Source: Streptomyces antnestii
Lineage (GTDB): Bacteria > Actinomycetota > Actinomycetes > Streptomycetales > Streptomycetaceae
Length of the DNA: 64,000 nt
Direction of reading: 5' to 3'
NCBI RefSeq assembly: GCF_004005495.1
Contig: NZ_RZYA01000012.1
Coordinates: 124,001 to 188,000 of the forward strand
The notes under the pieces were generated by a model. It worked only from the letters and a program-made list of their open reading frames with translations, was not told the origin of the DNA and searched no databases. Below, piece by piece: positions 35,776 to 44,658 of this stretch (the first letter of the stretch is position 1; every line of letters begins with the position of its first letter). A program made the translations under genes and the position numbers.

Positions 35776-37056
35776 GTGCTCATACCCGATTCCGCCGCGC
35801 GCCGCCGGCCCCAGATACCCGTAACGCCCGAGAACGTGGCGGGGCTTCGCCGCCGCGTCACCGCCGTGCTGGTCGCCAGCCAGATACTCGGCGGGCTCGG
35901 GGTCGCCACCGGCGTCGCGCTCGCCGCCGTACTCGCCAAGCAGGTCAGCGGTGACGAGGCGCTCTCCGGGCTCGCGCCGACCGCGACGGTCGCCGGGACC
36001 GCGCTGCTCTCCGTGCCGCTGGCCGCCCTGATGACCTCGCGGGGGCGGCGGCCCGGGCTCGTCCTCGCGTATCTGATCGGCGCGGTGGGGGCCGGGGTCG
36101 TCGTGCTGGCGGCCGTGGTGGGGAGTTTCCCGCTGCTGCTCGTCGGCATGGCCGGTTTCGGCGCCGCCTCGTCGGCCAACCTCCAGGCCCGGTTCGCGGC
36201 GGCCGACCTGGCCGAGCCGCAGCGACGGGCACGGGCGATCTCGAACGTCGTGTGGGCCACGACGATCGGCGCGGTGCTCGGGCCCAACATCGCGGCGCCC
36301 GCGGGCCGCAGCGTCTCGGGGCTCGGCATCCCCGCGGCGGCGGGCCCGTTCCTGTGGGCGGCCGGGGTCTTCCTCGTGTCGGCCGTCATGGTGCAGCTCC
36401 TGCTGCGTCCCGACCCGCTCCTGACCGCCCGCGCCCTGGCCTCGGCGGAGGACACGCCGGCCGCCGCGCGGTCGGTCCGGGCCGGGTTCGCCGCGGTGGC
36501 CGCGTCGCCGCGCGCCCGGCTCGCGCTGGTGACGGTCGCCGTCTCGCACACCGCGATGGTGTCGATCATGTCGATGACGCCGGTCGATCTCGGCCACCAC
36601 GGCGCGAGCATCGACCTCATCGGGCTCGTCATCAGCGGGCACATCGCGGGCATGTACGCGTTCTCGCCCGTGATGGGCCGCCTCTCGGACCGGCTCGGGC
36701 GGCTCTCGGTGATCGGCCTCGCCGTGGGCCTGCTCGGCTGCGCGGCGCTCCTCGCGGGCACGGCCGGGGGCAGCCACGGGCAGACCGCGGCGGGCCTGTT
36801 CGTCCTCGGCCTCGGCTGGTCGGCGGGACTCGTCTCCGGTTCGGCACTGCTGACCGACTCGGTGCCGCAGGCCGCGCGCGCCGCCGCGCAGGGCCTGTCC
36901 GACCTGACGATGAACACGGCGGCGGGGGTCGGCGGCGCGGCCGCGGGCCTGATCGTCGCGACGGCGAGCTACGCCTGGCTCAACCTGGCCGCGGCCGTCC
37001 TCCTGCTGCCGCTCGCCGCGTTCGCCCTCTTCACGCGCCGGCCCACGACGAAGTGA
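35776..37056 (+). CDS. MFS transporter (drug-exporter-like)
   Basis: A 426-residue, 12-helix major facilitator. SRGRRPGLVLAYLIG after helix 2 is the MFS loop motif and GRLSDRLGRLSVIGLA the matching second-half loop. Substrate unknown; resembles efflux pumps. The start GTG 35776 (VLIPDSAARRR) is preceded by CACACT 6 bases upstream and no ribosome site, so leaderless initiation is likely; an in-frame GTG lies at 35740. Follows ogt by 78 bases. Confidence 0.8.
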   Translation: MLIPDSAARRRPQIPVTPENVAGLRRRVTAVLVASQILGGLGVATGVALAAVLAKQVSGDEALSGLAPTATVAGTALLSVPLAALMTSRGRRPGLVLAYLIGAVGAGVVVLAAVVGSFPLLLVGMAGFGAASSANLQARFAAADLAEPQRRARAISNVVWATTIGAVLGPNIAAPAGRSVSGLGIPAAAGPFLWAAGVFLVSAVMVQLLLRPDPLLTARALASAEDTPAAARSVRAGFAAVAASPRARLALVTVAVSHTAMVSIMSMTPVDLGHHGASIDLIGLVISGHIAGMYAFSPVMGRLSDRLGRLSVIGLAVGLLGCAALLAGTAGGSHGQTAAGLFVLGLGWSAGLVSGSALLTDSVPQAARAAAQGLSDLTMNTAAGVGGAAAGLIVATASYAWLNLAAAVLLLPLAAFALFTRRPTTK

Positions 37057-37071
37057 CGAAGTAACGGATGG

Positions 37072-37437
37072 TCAGGGCAGGGTGATGTGGTACGCCTTGC
37101 GCAGCGTCTCGTGCACGGTCCACGTCGTGCGGTCGCCCTCGCGCAGCACCGCCGCGTCGCCCGGTCCCACCTCCAGCGTCCGCCCGCCCTCGACCTCGAC
37201 CGTCGCGCGACCCGAGACGACCACGAACAGCTCGTTCGCCTCGGTGTCCGTCACCACGCCCGGGGTGATCTGCCAGATGCCCCGCAGCTGCTTGCCGTCG
37301 GGGGACTCCCAGAGCACCTTGCCCGTGACGACGGGCGCGCCCGAGACGATCTGCGCCGGATCGAGGGGCTCCGGTTCGAGCTCGACGTCCGGGATGTGTA
37401 CGGCAAAAGAAGCGGTGGTCTGATCGTTCGTGGTCAT
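37072..37437 (-). CDS. Small cupin protein
   Basis: A 121-residue single cupin domain of the DUF861/(S)-ureidoglycine aminohydrolase-like group. GIWQITPGVVTDTEANELFV then VVSGRATVEVEGG form the first cupin motif (with Glu as a metal ligand candidate but few His), and VGPGDAAVLREGDRTTWTVH the second. Catalytic role unknown; could be a sugar- or metal-binding accessory. Convergent with the MFS gene, 16 bases apart. Confidence 0.85.
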   Translation of the reverse strand: MTTNDQTTASFAVHIPDVELEPEPLDPAQIVSGAPVVTGKVLWESPDGKQLRGIWQITPGVVTDTEANELFVVVSGRATVEVEGGRTLEVGPGDAAVLREGDRTTWTVHETLRKAYHITLP

Positions 37438-37565
37438 GACCGGTCACTCTAGACAGCACGAACCGCACGCTTCACTGGACGATCCGTAGCCCGGACACCG
37501 CCCGGACTGGACGGCCCGTCAAAGGGAACCGGACCGGACGGCCCGTCAAGGGGAAGCGGCCCGTA

Positions 37566-38000
37566 TCAGCCCTCTTCGTAGTAGCGCGCTTCGAAGACGT
37601 TCCCGTCGGGGTCGGTGAAGTAGAAGCTGCGGACGGCCGGGCCGCGGGCGCCGTACGAGTGGCGGCCGTGGTCGGACACCGGTACGTCGCGCTCTTCCAG
37701 TCGGGCGCGCAGGCTGTCGTAGCCGTCTTCCGTGAGGGCGAGGCACACGTGGTTGACCGGGCGGCCGGCGCTCCTGTCGGCGCCCGGCAGCATCGTCATG
37801 CGCGGGGCCATCGACACCGGCGCGAGGTCGAGGATGGTCCCCTCGTCGATCCGTACGGAGGGGAAGGAGACGCTGCCGTCCTTGAACTCGGCGACCCTGA
37901 GCGGCTCGAGGCCGACGGCCTGCTCGTAGAAGTCCGCCGCGGCCACCGGGTCACTGACCCAGAGGACGACATGGTCGAGGCGTGCCGTGTGGTCTGTCAT
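37566..38000 (-). CDS. VOC-family (glyoxalase/bleomycin resistance-like) protein
   Basis: A 144-residue vicinal-oxygen-chelate protein. Two beta-alpha-beta-beta-beta modules are visible: LDHVVLWVSDPVAAADFYEQ opens the first and NHVCLALTEDGYDSLRARLE the second, ending in FYFTDPDGNVFEARYYEEG. Metal residues are His (LDH), His (NHV) and Glu (FEA). Substrate unknown. I choose ATG 38000 (MTDHTARL) over an in-frame GTG-type extension. Confidence 0.87.
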   Translation of the reverse strand: MTDHTARLDHVVLWVSDPVAAADFYEQAVGLEPLRVAEFKDGSVSFPSVRIDEGTILDLAPVSMAPRMTMLPGADRSAGRPVNHVCLALTEDGYDSLRARLEERDVPVSDHGRHSYGARGPAVRSFYFTDPDGNVFEARYYEEG

Positions 38001-38035
38001 GCCCCCAGGCTGCTCGGCCCCTTGCGCCACCGCAA

Positions 38036-38096
38036 GGGTCTACCGCGACGCCGCAACGGTCCACAGGGACACCCCGAGGGTCTACCGCGACGCCGC
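38036..38096. repeat. 19-bp direct repeat upstream of the VOC and psuG genes
   Basis: GGGTCTACCGCGACGCCGC occurs at 38036-38054 and 38078-38096 (period 42), in the divergent spacer between the VOC and psuG genes. It could be a paired binding site or a simple duplication. Confidence 0.8.
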
Positions 38097-38162
38097 GAGG
38101 GTTTGCCGGGGCGTGCTGCCTGCCAGGGATGAGGGGAGACCCCACAGACAGGAGGCAGGCGC

Positions 38163-39068
38163 GTGGTGCTGGTGTCCGATGAGGTGCGGGAAGCGGTAGC
38201 GGCGGGCCGGCCGGTCGTCGCCCTGGAGTCGACGATCATCGCGCACGGGCTGCCGCGCCCGCGCAATCTGCGGGTGGCGGGCGAGCTCGAGGAGCTGGTG
38301 CGCGCCGGTGGCGCGGTCCCCGCGACGATCGCCGTCCTGGACGGGCGGCCCCATGTCGGCCTGGACAAGGGCCAGTTGGAGCGGGTCGCCACGGAGGACG
38401 GGATCCGCAAGCTGAGCCACCGCGATCTGCCGCTCGCCGTGGCGGCGGGGGCGAGCGGGGCGACGACCGTGTCGGCGACGGCGCTGCTCGCGGCCCGCGC
38501 GGGGGTGCGGGTGTTCGCGACGGGCGGGCTCGGCGGGGTGCACCGGCGGTGGACCGAGACGCAGGACGAGTCGGCCGACCTGGGGCTGCTCGCGCGGACG
38601 CGGATCACGGTGGTGTGCGCGGGCGTCAAGTCGATCCTGGACGTACCGGCGACGCTGCAGCGCCTGGAGACCCTGGGGGTGTCGGTGGCGGGGTACGGGA
38701 CCGACCGGTTCCCCGGCTTCTATCTCGCGGACTCGGGTCATCCGGTGGACTGGACGCTGCGCGATCCGGCCGAGGTGGCCGCGGTCATGCGGGCCCAGGA
38801 CGCGCTCGGCGGTCCGGGGGCCGCGCTGATCGTGGCGAACCCGGTGCCCGAGGACGAGCAGCTCGATCCCGGCCTCCACGCGCGCGTGCTGGACGACGCG
38901 CTCCGCGCGTGCGACGCCGAGGGTGTCACGGGCCAGGCGGTCACGCCGTTCCTCCTGGACCACCTGGTGCGGCACACGGACGGTGCCTCCCTGGAGGCCA
39001 ATCTCGCGGCGGTACGCGGCAACGTACGGCTCGCGGCGCGTGTCGCGGCGGCGTGGGCGGGGCGGTGA
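38163..39068 (+). CDS. psuG: Pseudouridine-5'-phosphate glycosidase
   Basis: A 301-residue enzyme that reversibly splits pseudouridine 5'-phosphate into uracil and ribose 5-phosphate. VVALESTIIAHGLPRPRN with the catalytic-region Glu, VSATALLAARAGVRVFATGG and VVCAGVKSILDVPATLQRLE are family signatures. GTG start at 38163 with GGAGG 8 bases upstream. Its stop overlaps the start of the kinase gene (GTGA), so the two are coupled. Confidence 0.94.
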   Translation: MVLVSDEVREAVAAGRPVVALESTIIAHGLPRPRNLRVAGELEELVRAGGAVPATIAVLDGRPHVGLDKGQLERVATEDGIRKLSHRDLPLAVAAGASGATTVSATALLAARAGVRVFATGGLGGVHRRWTETQDESADLGLLARTRITVVCAGVKSILDVPATLQRLETLGVSVAGYGTDRFPGFYLADSGHPVDWTLRDPAEVAAVMRAQDALGGPGAALIVANPVPEDEQLDPGLHARVLDDALRACDAEGVTGQAVTPFLLDHLVRHTDGASLEANLAAVRGNVRLAARVAAAWAGR

Positions 39069-39964
39069 CCGGAGCGCTGCTGGTCGTCGGGGACGTGGTC
39101 ACGGACATCGTGGCCCGGCACGGCGCCCCGCTCGCGGCCGGTACGGACACGGCGGCGGAGATCCGTACGCTGCCGGGCGGCGCGGGGGCGAACGTCGCCT
39201 GCTGGGCGGCCCACGACGGCCTGCCGGAGGTGGCGTTGCTCGGGCGGGTCGGCGCGGACTCGGCGGCCTGGCACGAGGAGGCGCTCACGCGCGCGGGGGT
39301 GCGTCCCCGGCTGGTCGTCGACCCCGAGGCCGCGACCGGCACGGTCATCTCGCTGGTGGACACGGGGGCCGGGGCCGAGCGGACGTTCCTCACGGACAGC
39401 GGGGCCTGCCTGCGGCTCTCCCCCGCCGACTGGTCCCCGGACCTCCTCGACGGGGTCGCGTGGCTGCATCTGTCGGGGTATCTGTTCTTCTCCGGCGTGA
39501 GCCGCGAACTGGTCGGGGTGGCTCTGGCGTCGGCACGCGCGCGTGGGGTGCCGGTGAGTGTCGATCCGGCGTCGGCGGGATTCCTCGCGGAGCTGGGTCC
39601 TGACAGGTTCCTGGCGCTCGCGGAGGGCGTGGACGTCCTGCTGCCGAGCCGGGACGAGGCGGAGCTGCTGAGCGGCGCCCGGGACGCGGAGGTCGCGGCG
39701 GCGAAGCTGAGCGGAAGGTTTCCGCTGGTCGTCGTCACGTCGGGGGTCGCGGGCGCGGTCGTGGCGCAGGGCGGGGCCGTACGCGCGCGCGTGCCGGCGG
39801 TTCCGGCGGTGGCGCGGGATTCGACGGGGGCGGGGGACGCGTTCACCGGGGCGTTCCTGGCCGCCCGGCTGCGCGGTGCCGGGCCGCGGGAGGCCGCGGG
39901 CGAGGGGTGCCGTGCGGGGGCGCTGGCGGTGGCGAGGGTGGGGGGCCGGCCGCCGCCTCGCTGA
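39065..39964 (+). CDS. psuK: PfkB-family pseudouridine kinase
   Basis: A 299-residue ribokinase-like enzyme. GGDV-like LVVGDVVTDIVARHG opening, LPGGAGANVACWAA and the terminal DSTGAGDAFTGAFLAARL (catalytic Asp) identify PfkB. The GTG start (39065) overlaps the psuG stop by 4 bases. Paired with psuG it phosphorylates pseudouridine, completing salvage of RNA-derived pseudouridine to uracil. Confidence 0.9.
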   Translation: MTGALLVVGDVVTDIVARHGAPLAAGTDTAAEIRTLPGGAGANVACWAAHDGLPEVALLGRVGADSAAWHEEALTRAGVRPRLVVDPEAATGTVISLVDTGAGAERTFLTDSGACLRLSPADWSPDLLDGVAWLHLSGYLFFSGVSRELVGVALASARARGVPVSVDPASAGFLAELGPDRFLALAEGVDVLLPSRDEAELLSGARDAEVAAAKLSGRFPLVVVTSGVAGAVVAQGGAVRARVPAVPAVARDSTGAGDAFTGAFLAARLRGAGPREAAGEGCRAGALAVARVGGRPPPR

Positions 39965-40068
39965 AGACGCTCCGCGTAGGCGTTCCGCTCCGGCCCGTAC
40001 ACCCACCGGATCAACACCGGCCCCGGCCCCAAGGGGCGTCCGCCCCCGAGCCGCAGGACCCTGGACGC

Positions 40069-40869
40069 CTAGACGCCCGGCTTGCGGCCCCACGCCGAGA
40101 TCAGCGGTGCGGTCGCCAGGTCCATGGTGCCGGTCGCGACGTTGGACAGATGGCGGTCGACCTCCTCGTCCGTGACGTGGCCCGCGCGGACCAGTGCCTC
40201 GCGGACCTGCTGGACCGTGGCGGTCTCCAGGGCGCCGCCCGCGTCGGACGTCAGCGGGAAGTACGCGTCGGCCTCGACCTGCCGCAGGCCCGCCTCGCGC
40301 AGCAGCCTCGGCAGCGTCCGGCCGTACGACAGGTCGGCGCCGCGTTCGGCGAGCAGCTTGCGGAAGCCGCGGCGCAGCCGGTTCGCCAGCTCCTCGGCGG
40401 GCCCGTGCTCGTCGGGGCAGGCCAGCGGCTGGAGCGCGGGGTCGGCGTCCTCGACGAGGAGCCGTCCGCCCGGCCGCAGTGCGCGCAGCATCGACTTCAA
40501 CGCCCGCTCCCTGTCCGGGACATGGACCAGGACGAGCCGGGCGTGGACCAGGTCGAAGCCCTCGACCGGCGGCTCGTCCGCGGCCACGTCGTGGCGGCGG
40601 ACCTCGACGGGGGAACGGGCGGAGGACGTCTGCCAGGAGGTGTCGATGTCGGTCGCGAGGACCCTGCCGGTGGGGCCGACCTTCTTGGCCAGCCAGTCCA
40701 CGACGGAGGTGCCGCCCGCACCGACCTCCCAGCAGCGCCAGCCGGGGCCGATGCCCAGCCTCTCGATGTGCCGGAACGTCGTGGGGTCGAAGAGGGTCGA
40801 GAAGGCGTCGAAGCGCCGGCCCGCCTCACGCTGCCGGTTGTCCAGGAGATAGCCCTCGGATCGCGTCAT
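40069..40869 (-). CDS. SAM-dependent methyltransferase, class I
   Basis: A 266-residue methyltransferase. CWEVGAGGTSVVDWLAKKVG is motif I, VLATDIDTSW motif II, FDLVHARLVLVHVPDRERAL motif IV-V and LRPGGRLLVEDAD motif VI. Substrate unknown; resembles UbiE-like small-molecule methyltransferases. I start at ATG 40869 (MTRSEGYLLD). Divergent from corA across a repeat-filled spacer. Confidence 0.87.
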   Translation of the reverse strand: MTRSEGYLLDNRQREAGRRFDAFSTLFDPTTFRHIERLGIGPGWRCWEVGAGGTSVVDWLAKKVGPTGRVLATDIDTSWQTSSARSPVEVRRHDVAADEPPVEGFDLVHARLVLVHVPDRERALKSMLRALRPGGRLLVEDADPALQPLACPDEHGPAEELANRLRRGFRKLLAERGADLSYGRTLPRLLREAGLRQVEADAYFPLTSDAGGALETATVQQVREALVRAGHVTDEEVDRHLSNVATGTMDLATAPLISAWGRKPGV

Positions 40870-40918
40870 ACCTGGATCATCCCAGTTGTCCTGCTTGGTC
40901 GGGGTAAGCAGTTCCGCG

Positions 40919-40993
40919 CGTTCCGAAGGGCACTCCAAAGGGCGTTCCGAAGGGCGTCCTGAAGGGGCATTCCGAAGGGGCGTTCCGAAGGGG
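40919..40993. repeat. Six 12-13-bp tandem copies between the methyltransferase and corA
   Basis: Units of the form CGTTCCGAAGGG(G) run from 40919 to 40993, at 40919, 40931, 40943, 40955, 40968 and 40981, with small differences. They lie in the divergent promoter region of the methyltransferase gene and corA. Copy-number change would alter promoter spacing. Confidence 0.88.
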
Positions 40994-41096
40994 AGCGTTC
41001 CGTTCCCCCAGGGGCATGGGGCCTTGTCGCCGTGAGCTGGCAGACTGGCTCGCCGAACCACCGAAGCAGAAAGTCGAACCGCGCGAGGAGCCCCGC

Positions 41097-42224
41097 ATGT
41101 CGATGGCAGGCAATCTGCGGAAGGTCGGAGGCCTGAGGAGGGCCGGCGGCCTCAGGAGAGTGGCGCGCCTGGCGAAGCGCAGCCCTCGCGTCGACCTGAG
41201 CCACCCCGCCCGCTCCCCCCTGGGTTCCGCGGTCGTCAAGTGCGTTACGTACCGGGACGGGGTCCGCGAGGAGTCCGGCGACGACCTGATGAAGGCGGTC
41301 GAGCGGGTCCGCAAGTCGGACGACGGGTTCGTGTGGCTGGGGCTGCACGAGCCGACGGAGCTGGAGTTCGCGGACATCGCGGAGCTGTTCGACCTGCACC
41401 CGCTCGCGGTCGAGGACGCGGTGCACGCCCACCAGCGGCCGAAGGTCGAGCGGTACGGGCAGACGCTGTTCGCCGTGTTCAAGACGGTCTGCTACGTGGA
41501 ACACGCGGAGCTGACGGCGACCAGCGAGGTCGTCGACACCGGCGAGATCATGGTGTTCGTCGGCCGGGACTTCGTGATCACCGTGCGGCACGGGAGGCAC
41601 GGCTCGCTCGGCCCGGTGCGGGAGGGCCTGGAGGCCGACGAGGGGCAGCTCGCCAAGGGACCGGCCGCCGTGCTGCACGCGATCGCCGACCATGTGGTCG
41701 ACGACTACCTGACCGTGATCGACGCGGTCCAGTCCGACATCGACCAGGTCGAGGCGGACGTGTTCACCGAGGACGGGGCGCGCGCCGACCCGGGCCGCAT
41801 CTACCAGCTCAAGCGGGAGCTGCTCGAACTGAAGCGGGCCGTGGTGCCGCTCGCCCGGCCGGTGGACGAGCTCGCCAGCCGCCCCTTCCAGGTGGTGGCG
41901 CCTGAGATACAGGCGTACTTCCGGGACGTCTCCGACCACCTGCTGCGGGCCGCCGAACAGATAGCGGCCTTCGACGAGTTGCTGAACTCGATCCTGCAGG
42001 CCCATCTCGCGCAGGTGACGGTGGCTCAGAACGAGGACATGCGCAAGATCACGGCCTGGGCCGCGGTCGTGGCGGTGCCGACGATGGGCTGCGGCGTGTA
42101 CGGGATGAACTTCGACCACATGCCGGAGCTGCACTGGCAGTACGGGTATCCGCTGTTCCTCGGCGTGATCGCGGCGACCTGTTTCGTCCTGCACCGCGCG
42201 TTCCGGCGCAACGGATGGCTCTGA
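41097..42224 (+). CDS. corA: CorA-family magnesium/cobalt channel
   Basis: A 375-residue channel subunit. A basic N-terminal extension (repeated LRRAGG/LRRVA) precedes the large cytoplasmic funnel domain. Two C-terminal helices flank the selectivity motif YGMNFDHMPELHW (GMN). The start is ATG 41097 with GAGGAG; an open frame extends 27 codons upstream without a ribosome site. Imports Mg2+ or divalent cations as a pentamer. Confidence 0.94.
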   Translation: MSMAGNLRKVGGLRRAGGLRRVARLAKRSPRVDLSHPARSPLGSAVVKCVTYRDGVREESGDDLMKAVERVRKSDDGFVWLGLHEPTELEFADIAELFDLHPLAVEDAVHAHQRPKVERYGQTLFAVFKTVCYVEHAELTATSEVVDTGEIMVFVGRDFVITVRHGRHGSLGPVREGLEADEGQLAKGPAAVLHAIADHVVDDYLTVIDAVQSDIDQVEADVFTEDGARADPGRIYQLKRELLELKRAVVPLARPVDELASRPFQVVAPEIQAYFRDVSDHLLRAAEQIAAFDELLNSILQAHLAQVTVAQNEDMRKITAWAAVVAVPTMGCGVYGMNFDHMPELHWQYGYPLFLGVIAATCFVLHRAFRRNGWL

Positions 42225-42280
42225 ATCGTCGGTGGCGGCGGGCCGGTCCGGGGAGAGCGGCCCGCCGGGTCGCTGTCCGA

Positions 42281-42383
42281 AAGGTCAGGGTCCTCGCGAA
42301 GGTCAGGTCCTTGCGGAGGTCAGGTCCTTGCGAAGGTCAGGCCCTTGCGAAGGTCAGGTCCTTGCGAAGGTCAGGCCCTCGCG
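42281..42383. repeat. Six 17-bp tandem copies ending in the CBS gene
   Basis: Units AAGGTCAGGYCCTYGCG run from 42281 (first copy 18 bp) to 42383. The last copy (42367-42383) contains the CBS gene's stop codon (42371-42373) and final codons, so the array appears to have grown from the gene end into the spacer. Confidence 0.93.
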
Positions 42384-42790
42384 TAGACGCTCTCGACCCA
42401 GCCCGACATCTGTTCCTCGGACAGATGGGTCGCAAGGTCGGCCTCGCTGATCATGCCGACGAGCCGCTTGTTCTCGATGACGGGGAGCCGGCGGATCTGG
42501 TGCCCCTGCATCTCCTGGAGCACCTCGTCGAGGTCCGCGCCCGCATCGACCCAGCGGGGCGTGCCCTTGGCCAGCTCGCCTGCCGTGATCTTGGCGGGGT
42601 CGTGGCCCATGGCCACGCAGCCGACCACGATGTCGCGGTCGGTGAGGATGCCGCACAGCCGCTCGTTCTCGTCGCTGATGGGCAGCGCGCCCACGTTCAG
42701 CTGCCGCATGAGCTGGGCGGCGCGATCCAGGGTCTCGTGCGCGGGGATCCACTGCGCGCCGCGGTGCATGATGTCTCCGGCGGTGGTCAT
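42371..42790 (-). CDS. Tandem CBS-domain protein
   Basis: A 139-residue protein consisting of a Bateman pair of CBS domains: DIMHRGAQWIPAHETLDRAA to ILTDRDIVVGCVA and KGTPRWVDAGADLDEVLQEM to MISEADLATHLS. Such modules bind adenosine nucleotides and sense energy state. No enzyme domain is attached. ATG 42790 has GGGAGG upstream. Convergent with corA, a possible functional neighbour since CBS modules regulate Mg transporters elsewhere; that link is speculative. Confidence 0.9.
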   Translation of the reverse strand: MTTAGDIMHRGAQWIPAHETLDRAAQLMRQLNVGALPISDENERLCGILTDRDIVVGCVAMGHDPAKITAGELAKGTPRWVDAGADLDEVLQEMQGHQIRRLPVIENKRLVGMISEADLATHLSEEQMSGWVESVYARA

Positions 42791-42926
42791 TGAGTACCTC
42801 CCATTGCCGGGCGGCCGGCGCGGCGCGGCGGCGCCGCATGTCCCGGCGCACATCATTCTCTCCGCGCCGCGCGGAGCCCGCACCTGGGAGAGACGGTGCC
42901 CCGCCCCCGCCCGGGGACCGCGCCGG

Positions 42927-43577
42927 TCACTCCGGGAGGCCGCCCCAGGCCGGGTGCCGGGGGTCGTCGGCCCGTACGACCACGTCGGCGGCGGTGGCCG
43001 GGTCCGTCTCTTCCTCGTAGCGCTCGAAGGCGGGCAGGGTCCAGCGCTCCTCCTCGGGGGTGCGGCGGCGCAGTGCGGCCGGCGAGAGGCGCAGGTGCAC
43101 GGTCAGGTCGAACGGGAACCAGTGCCCGAGGAGCAGCGGCCCGTGCAGCAACAGGGCTCCGCCGGGCGGCAGTTGGACGTACGGGCTGCGGGTGGCCCGG
43201 TCGGCCGCCGGGTCCCACAGGTCGGGCAGGACGCGTCCGGTGCCGCCCGGTTCGAGCGGCCCGAAGACCTCGCGCCACAGCGCCGCCGTGTCGAACCAGC
43301 CGCTGTAGTACGCCTCCACGTCCTCGCGCCCGTACTCGAAGCGCAGCGACGCGGGCCGCAGGAAGCCGCCCGTGTCCACGGCGAGCGACGGTCGGCCGCG
43401 TACGCGCAGTGCCTCCCCGACCAGTTGGGCGAGGTCGCCGGGGCGGGCGGCCGGCGGGCCGTCGAAGGCGACCCGGGGCCAGGGGCTGCCGTCGCCCGGT
43501 TTCAGGTCGAGCAGCCGCTCGGCCAGGGCGTCGCCGAGCCGTTCCCAGGTGATCGCTTCGAGTCGCACGCACCTCAT
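42927..43577 (-). CDS. Uridine kinase-like protein with degenerate P-loop
   Basis: A 216-residue protein resembling actinobacterial proteins annotated as uridine kinase. The expected Walker A is VAFDGPPAARPGDLA, lacking the GKS/T lysine, while FLRPASLRFEYGREDVEAYY and HLRLSPAALRRRTPEEERWT match the family. It may be inactive as a kinase or bind nucleotides atypically. ATG 43577 has GGGAGG 4 bases upstream. Substrate and activity uncertain. Confidence 0.7.
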   Translation of the reverse strand: MRCVRLEAITWERLGDALAERLLDLKPGDGSPWPRVAFDGPPAARPGDLAQLVGEALRVRGRPSLAVDTGGFLRPASLRFEYGREDVEAYYSGWFDTAALWREVFGPLEPGGTGRVLPDLWDPAADRATRSPYVQLPPGGALLLHGPLLLGHWFPFDLTVHLRLSPAALRRRTPEEERWTLPAFERYEEETDPATAADVVVRADDPRHPAWGGLPE

Positions 43578-43655
43578 GATGCCTCCCGCGACGGATGCCG
43601 TCCGGTCCCGGGGCCCGCTACGCGTTCCCGCCCGCACGCGGGGAATGAACCGCGT

Positions 43656-44504
43656 ATGACCGCCACGGCCGGGCCCGAACGGGTCCCCCACGATCTGGTC
43701 CACCACGACCCGGTCCCTCACGACCCGGTCCCTCACGACTTGGCTGCCCCCCACGACCTGGTCCCTCACGACCTGGCTGCCCCCCACGACCTGGCCCCCG
43801 ACGACCTGGTCGCCCGGCACCGGACTCCCCCGCCGCGCACCGGACCCGGCGGGCCGGTCGTCGTGCAGCCGCTGAAGCGCCGGTACTGCGCGGAGTGCCG
43901 CACGGGGCCGCTGGCGCTGCTGACCATGGAGGACGCGGCGCCACGCTGTATGGACTGCGCGGACCTCGGGCATCTCGTGTACCTGCCGCGCGGCGACTGG
44001 GCCCTCACCCGCCGTGCCAGGGAAGGCAGTTCACTGTCGGCAGTGGTCGTGCGCTTCCATCGCAGGCGCGGCCGGTACGAGCGCCAGGGCGTACTCGTGG
44101 AGGAGGCGGCGCTGGCCCGCGCCGAGGAGCGGTGCCTGGCGGACGCGGACGCGCGGGCCCGGCGCCGGGCGCGGGACGCGGCGCGCAGGGCGGCGCAGGA
44201 CGAGCGGTTCACGGCCGCGTTCGCGCGGGAGATCCTGCGGCTCTTTCCCGGCTGTCCGCCGGACCGGGCGGCGGCCGTCGCGGCGCACGCGTCGGTGCGG
44301 GGCAGCGGCCGGGTGGGGCGCAGCGCGGCGGGCCGCGCCCTGTCGGAGGCCGCGGTGACGGCGGCGGTACGGGCAGCGGTGCGGCACACGGAGACCGCAT
44401 ACGACGCGTTGCTGATGAGCGGCGTACGGCGGTCCGAGGCCCGGCGGAGGATCGAGGCACCGGTGCAGGCGGTACTGCGTGAGTGGCGCGCGGGGCGGGC
44501 GTGA
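43656..44504 (+). CDS. DUF2293 protein with His-Asp-rich repeats
   Basis: A 282-residue protein. Residues about 10-52 are repeats of the type VPHDL and APHDL, encoded by 15-bp and longer tandem DNA units (43686-43808). A zinc-ribbon-like pair follows (CAECRTG and CMDCADLG), then the DUF2293 region (ERFTAAFAREILRLFPGCPP and HTETAYDALLMSGVRRSEAR). Function of DUF2293 is unknown; the cysteine pairs and Arg-rich helices suggest nucleic-acid binding. The start ATG 43656 has GGGGAA upstream. Confidence 0.78.
   Translation: MTATAGPERVPHDLVHHDPVPHDPVPHDLAAPHDLVPHDLAAPHDLAPDDLVARHRTPPPRTGPGGPVVVQPLKRRYCAECRTGPLALLTMEDAAPRCMDCADLGHLVYLPRGDWALTRRAREGSSLSAVVVRFHRRRGRYERQGVLVEEAALARAEERCLADADARARRRARDAARRAAQDERFTAAFAREILRLFPGCPPDRAAAVAAHASVRGSGRVGRSAAGRALSEAAVTAAVRAAVRHTETAYDALLMSGVRRSEARRRIEAPVQAVLREWRAGRA
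43686..43808 (+). repeat. 15-bp-based tandem repeat encoding PHDL units
   Basis: About eight copies of GTCCCTCACGACCTG-like units, some lengthened to 27 bp (with GCTGCCCCC), encode VPHDL and AAPHDL repeats in the N-terminus of the DUF2293 protein. Confidence 0.9.
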
Positions 44505-44658
44505 CGCGCGCGGGGGACATGGGGGGCATGAGGGGGATATCGGTGGCGGTCACCCGCCCCGTGCGGCAGGATCTCCGACCGGACCGCGCCGCGCCGCGCC
44601 GCCGAAGGAGTTGCCGGCGGGGTCGCCGACGGGGGGTTGTGATGGACGGGGGGTTGTG

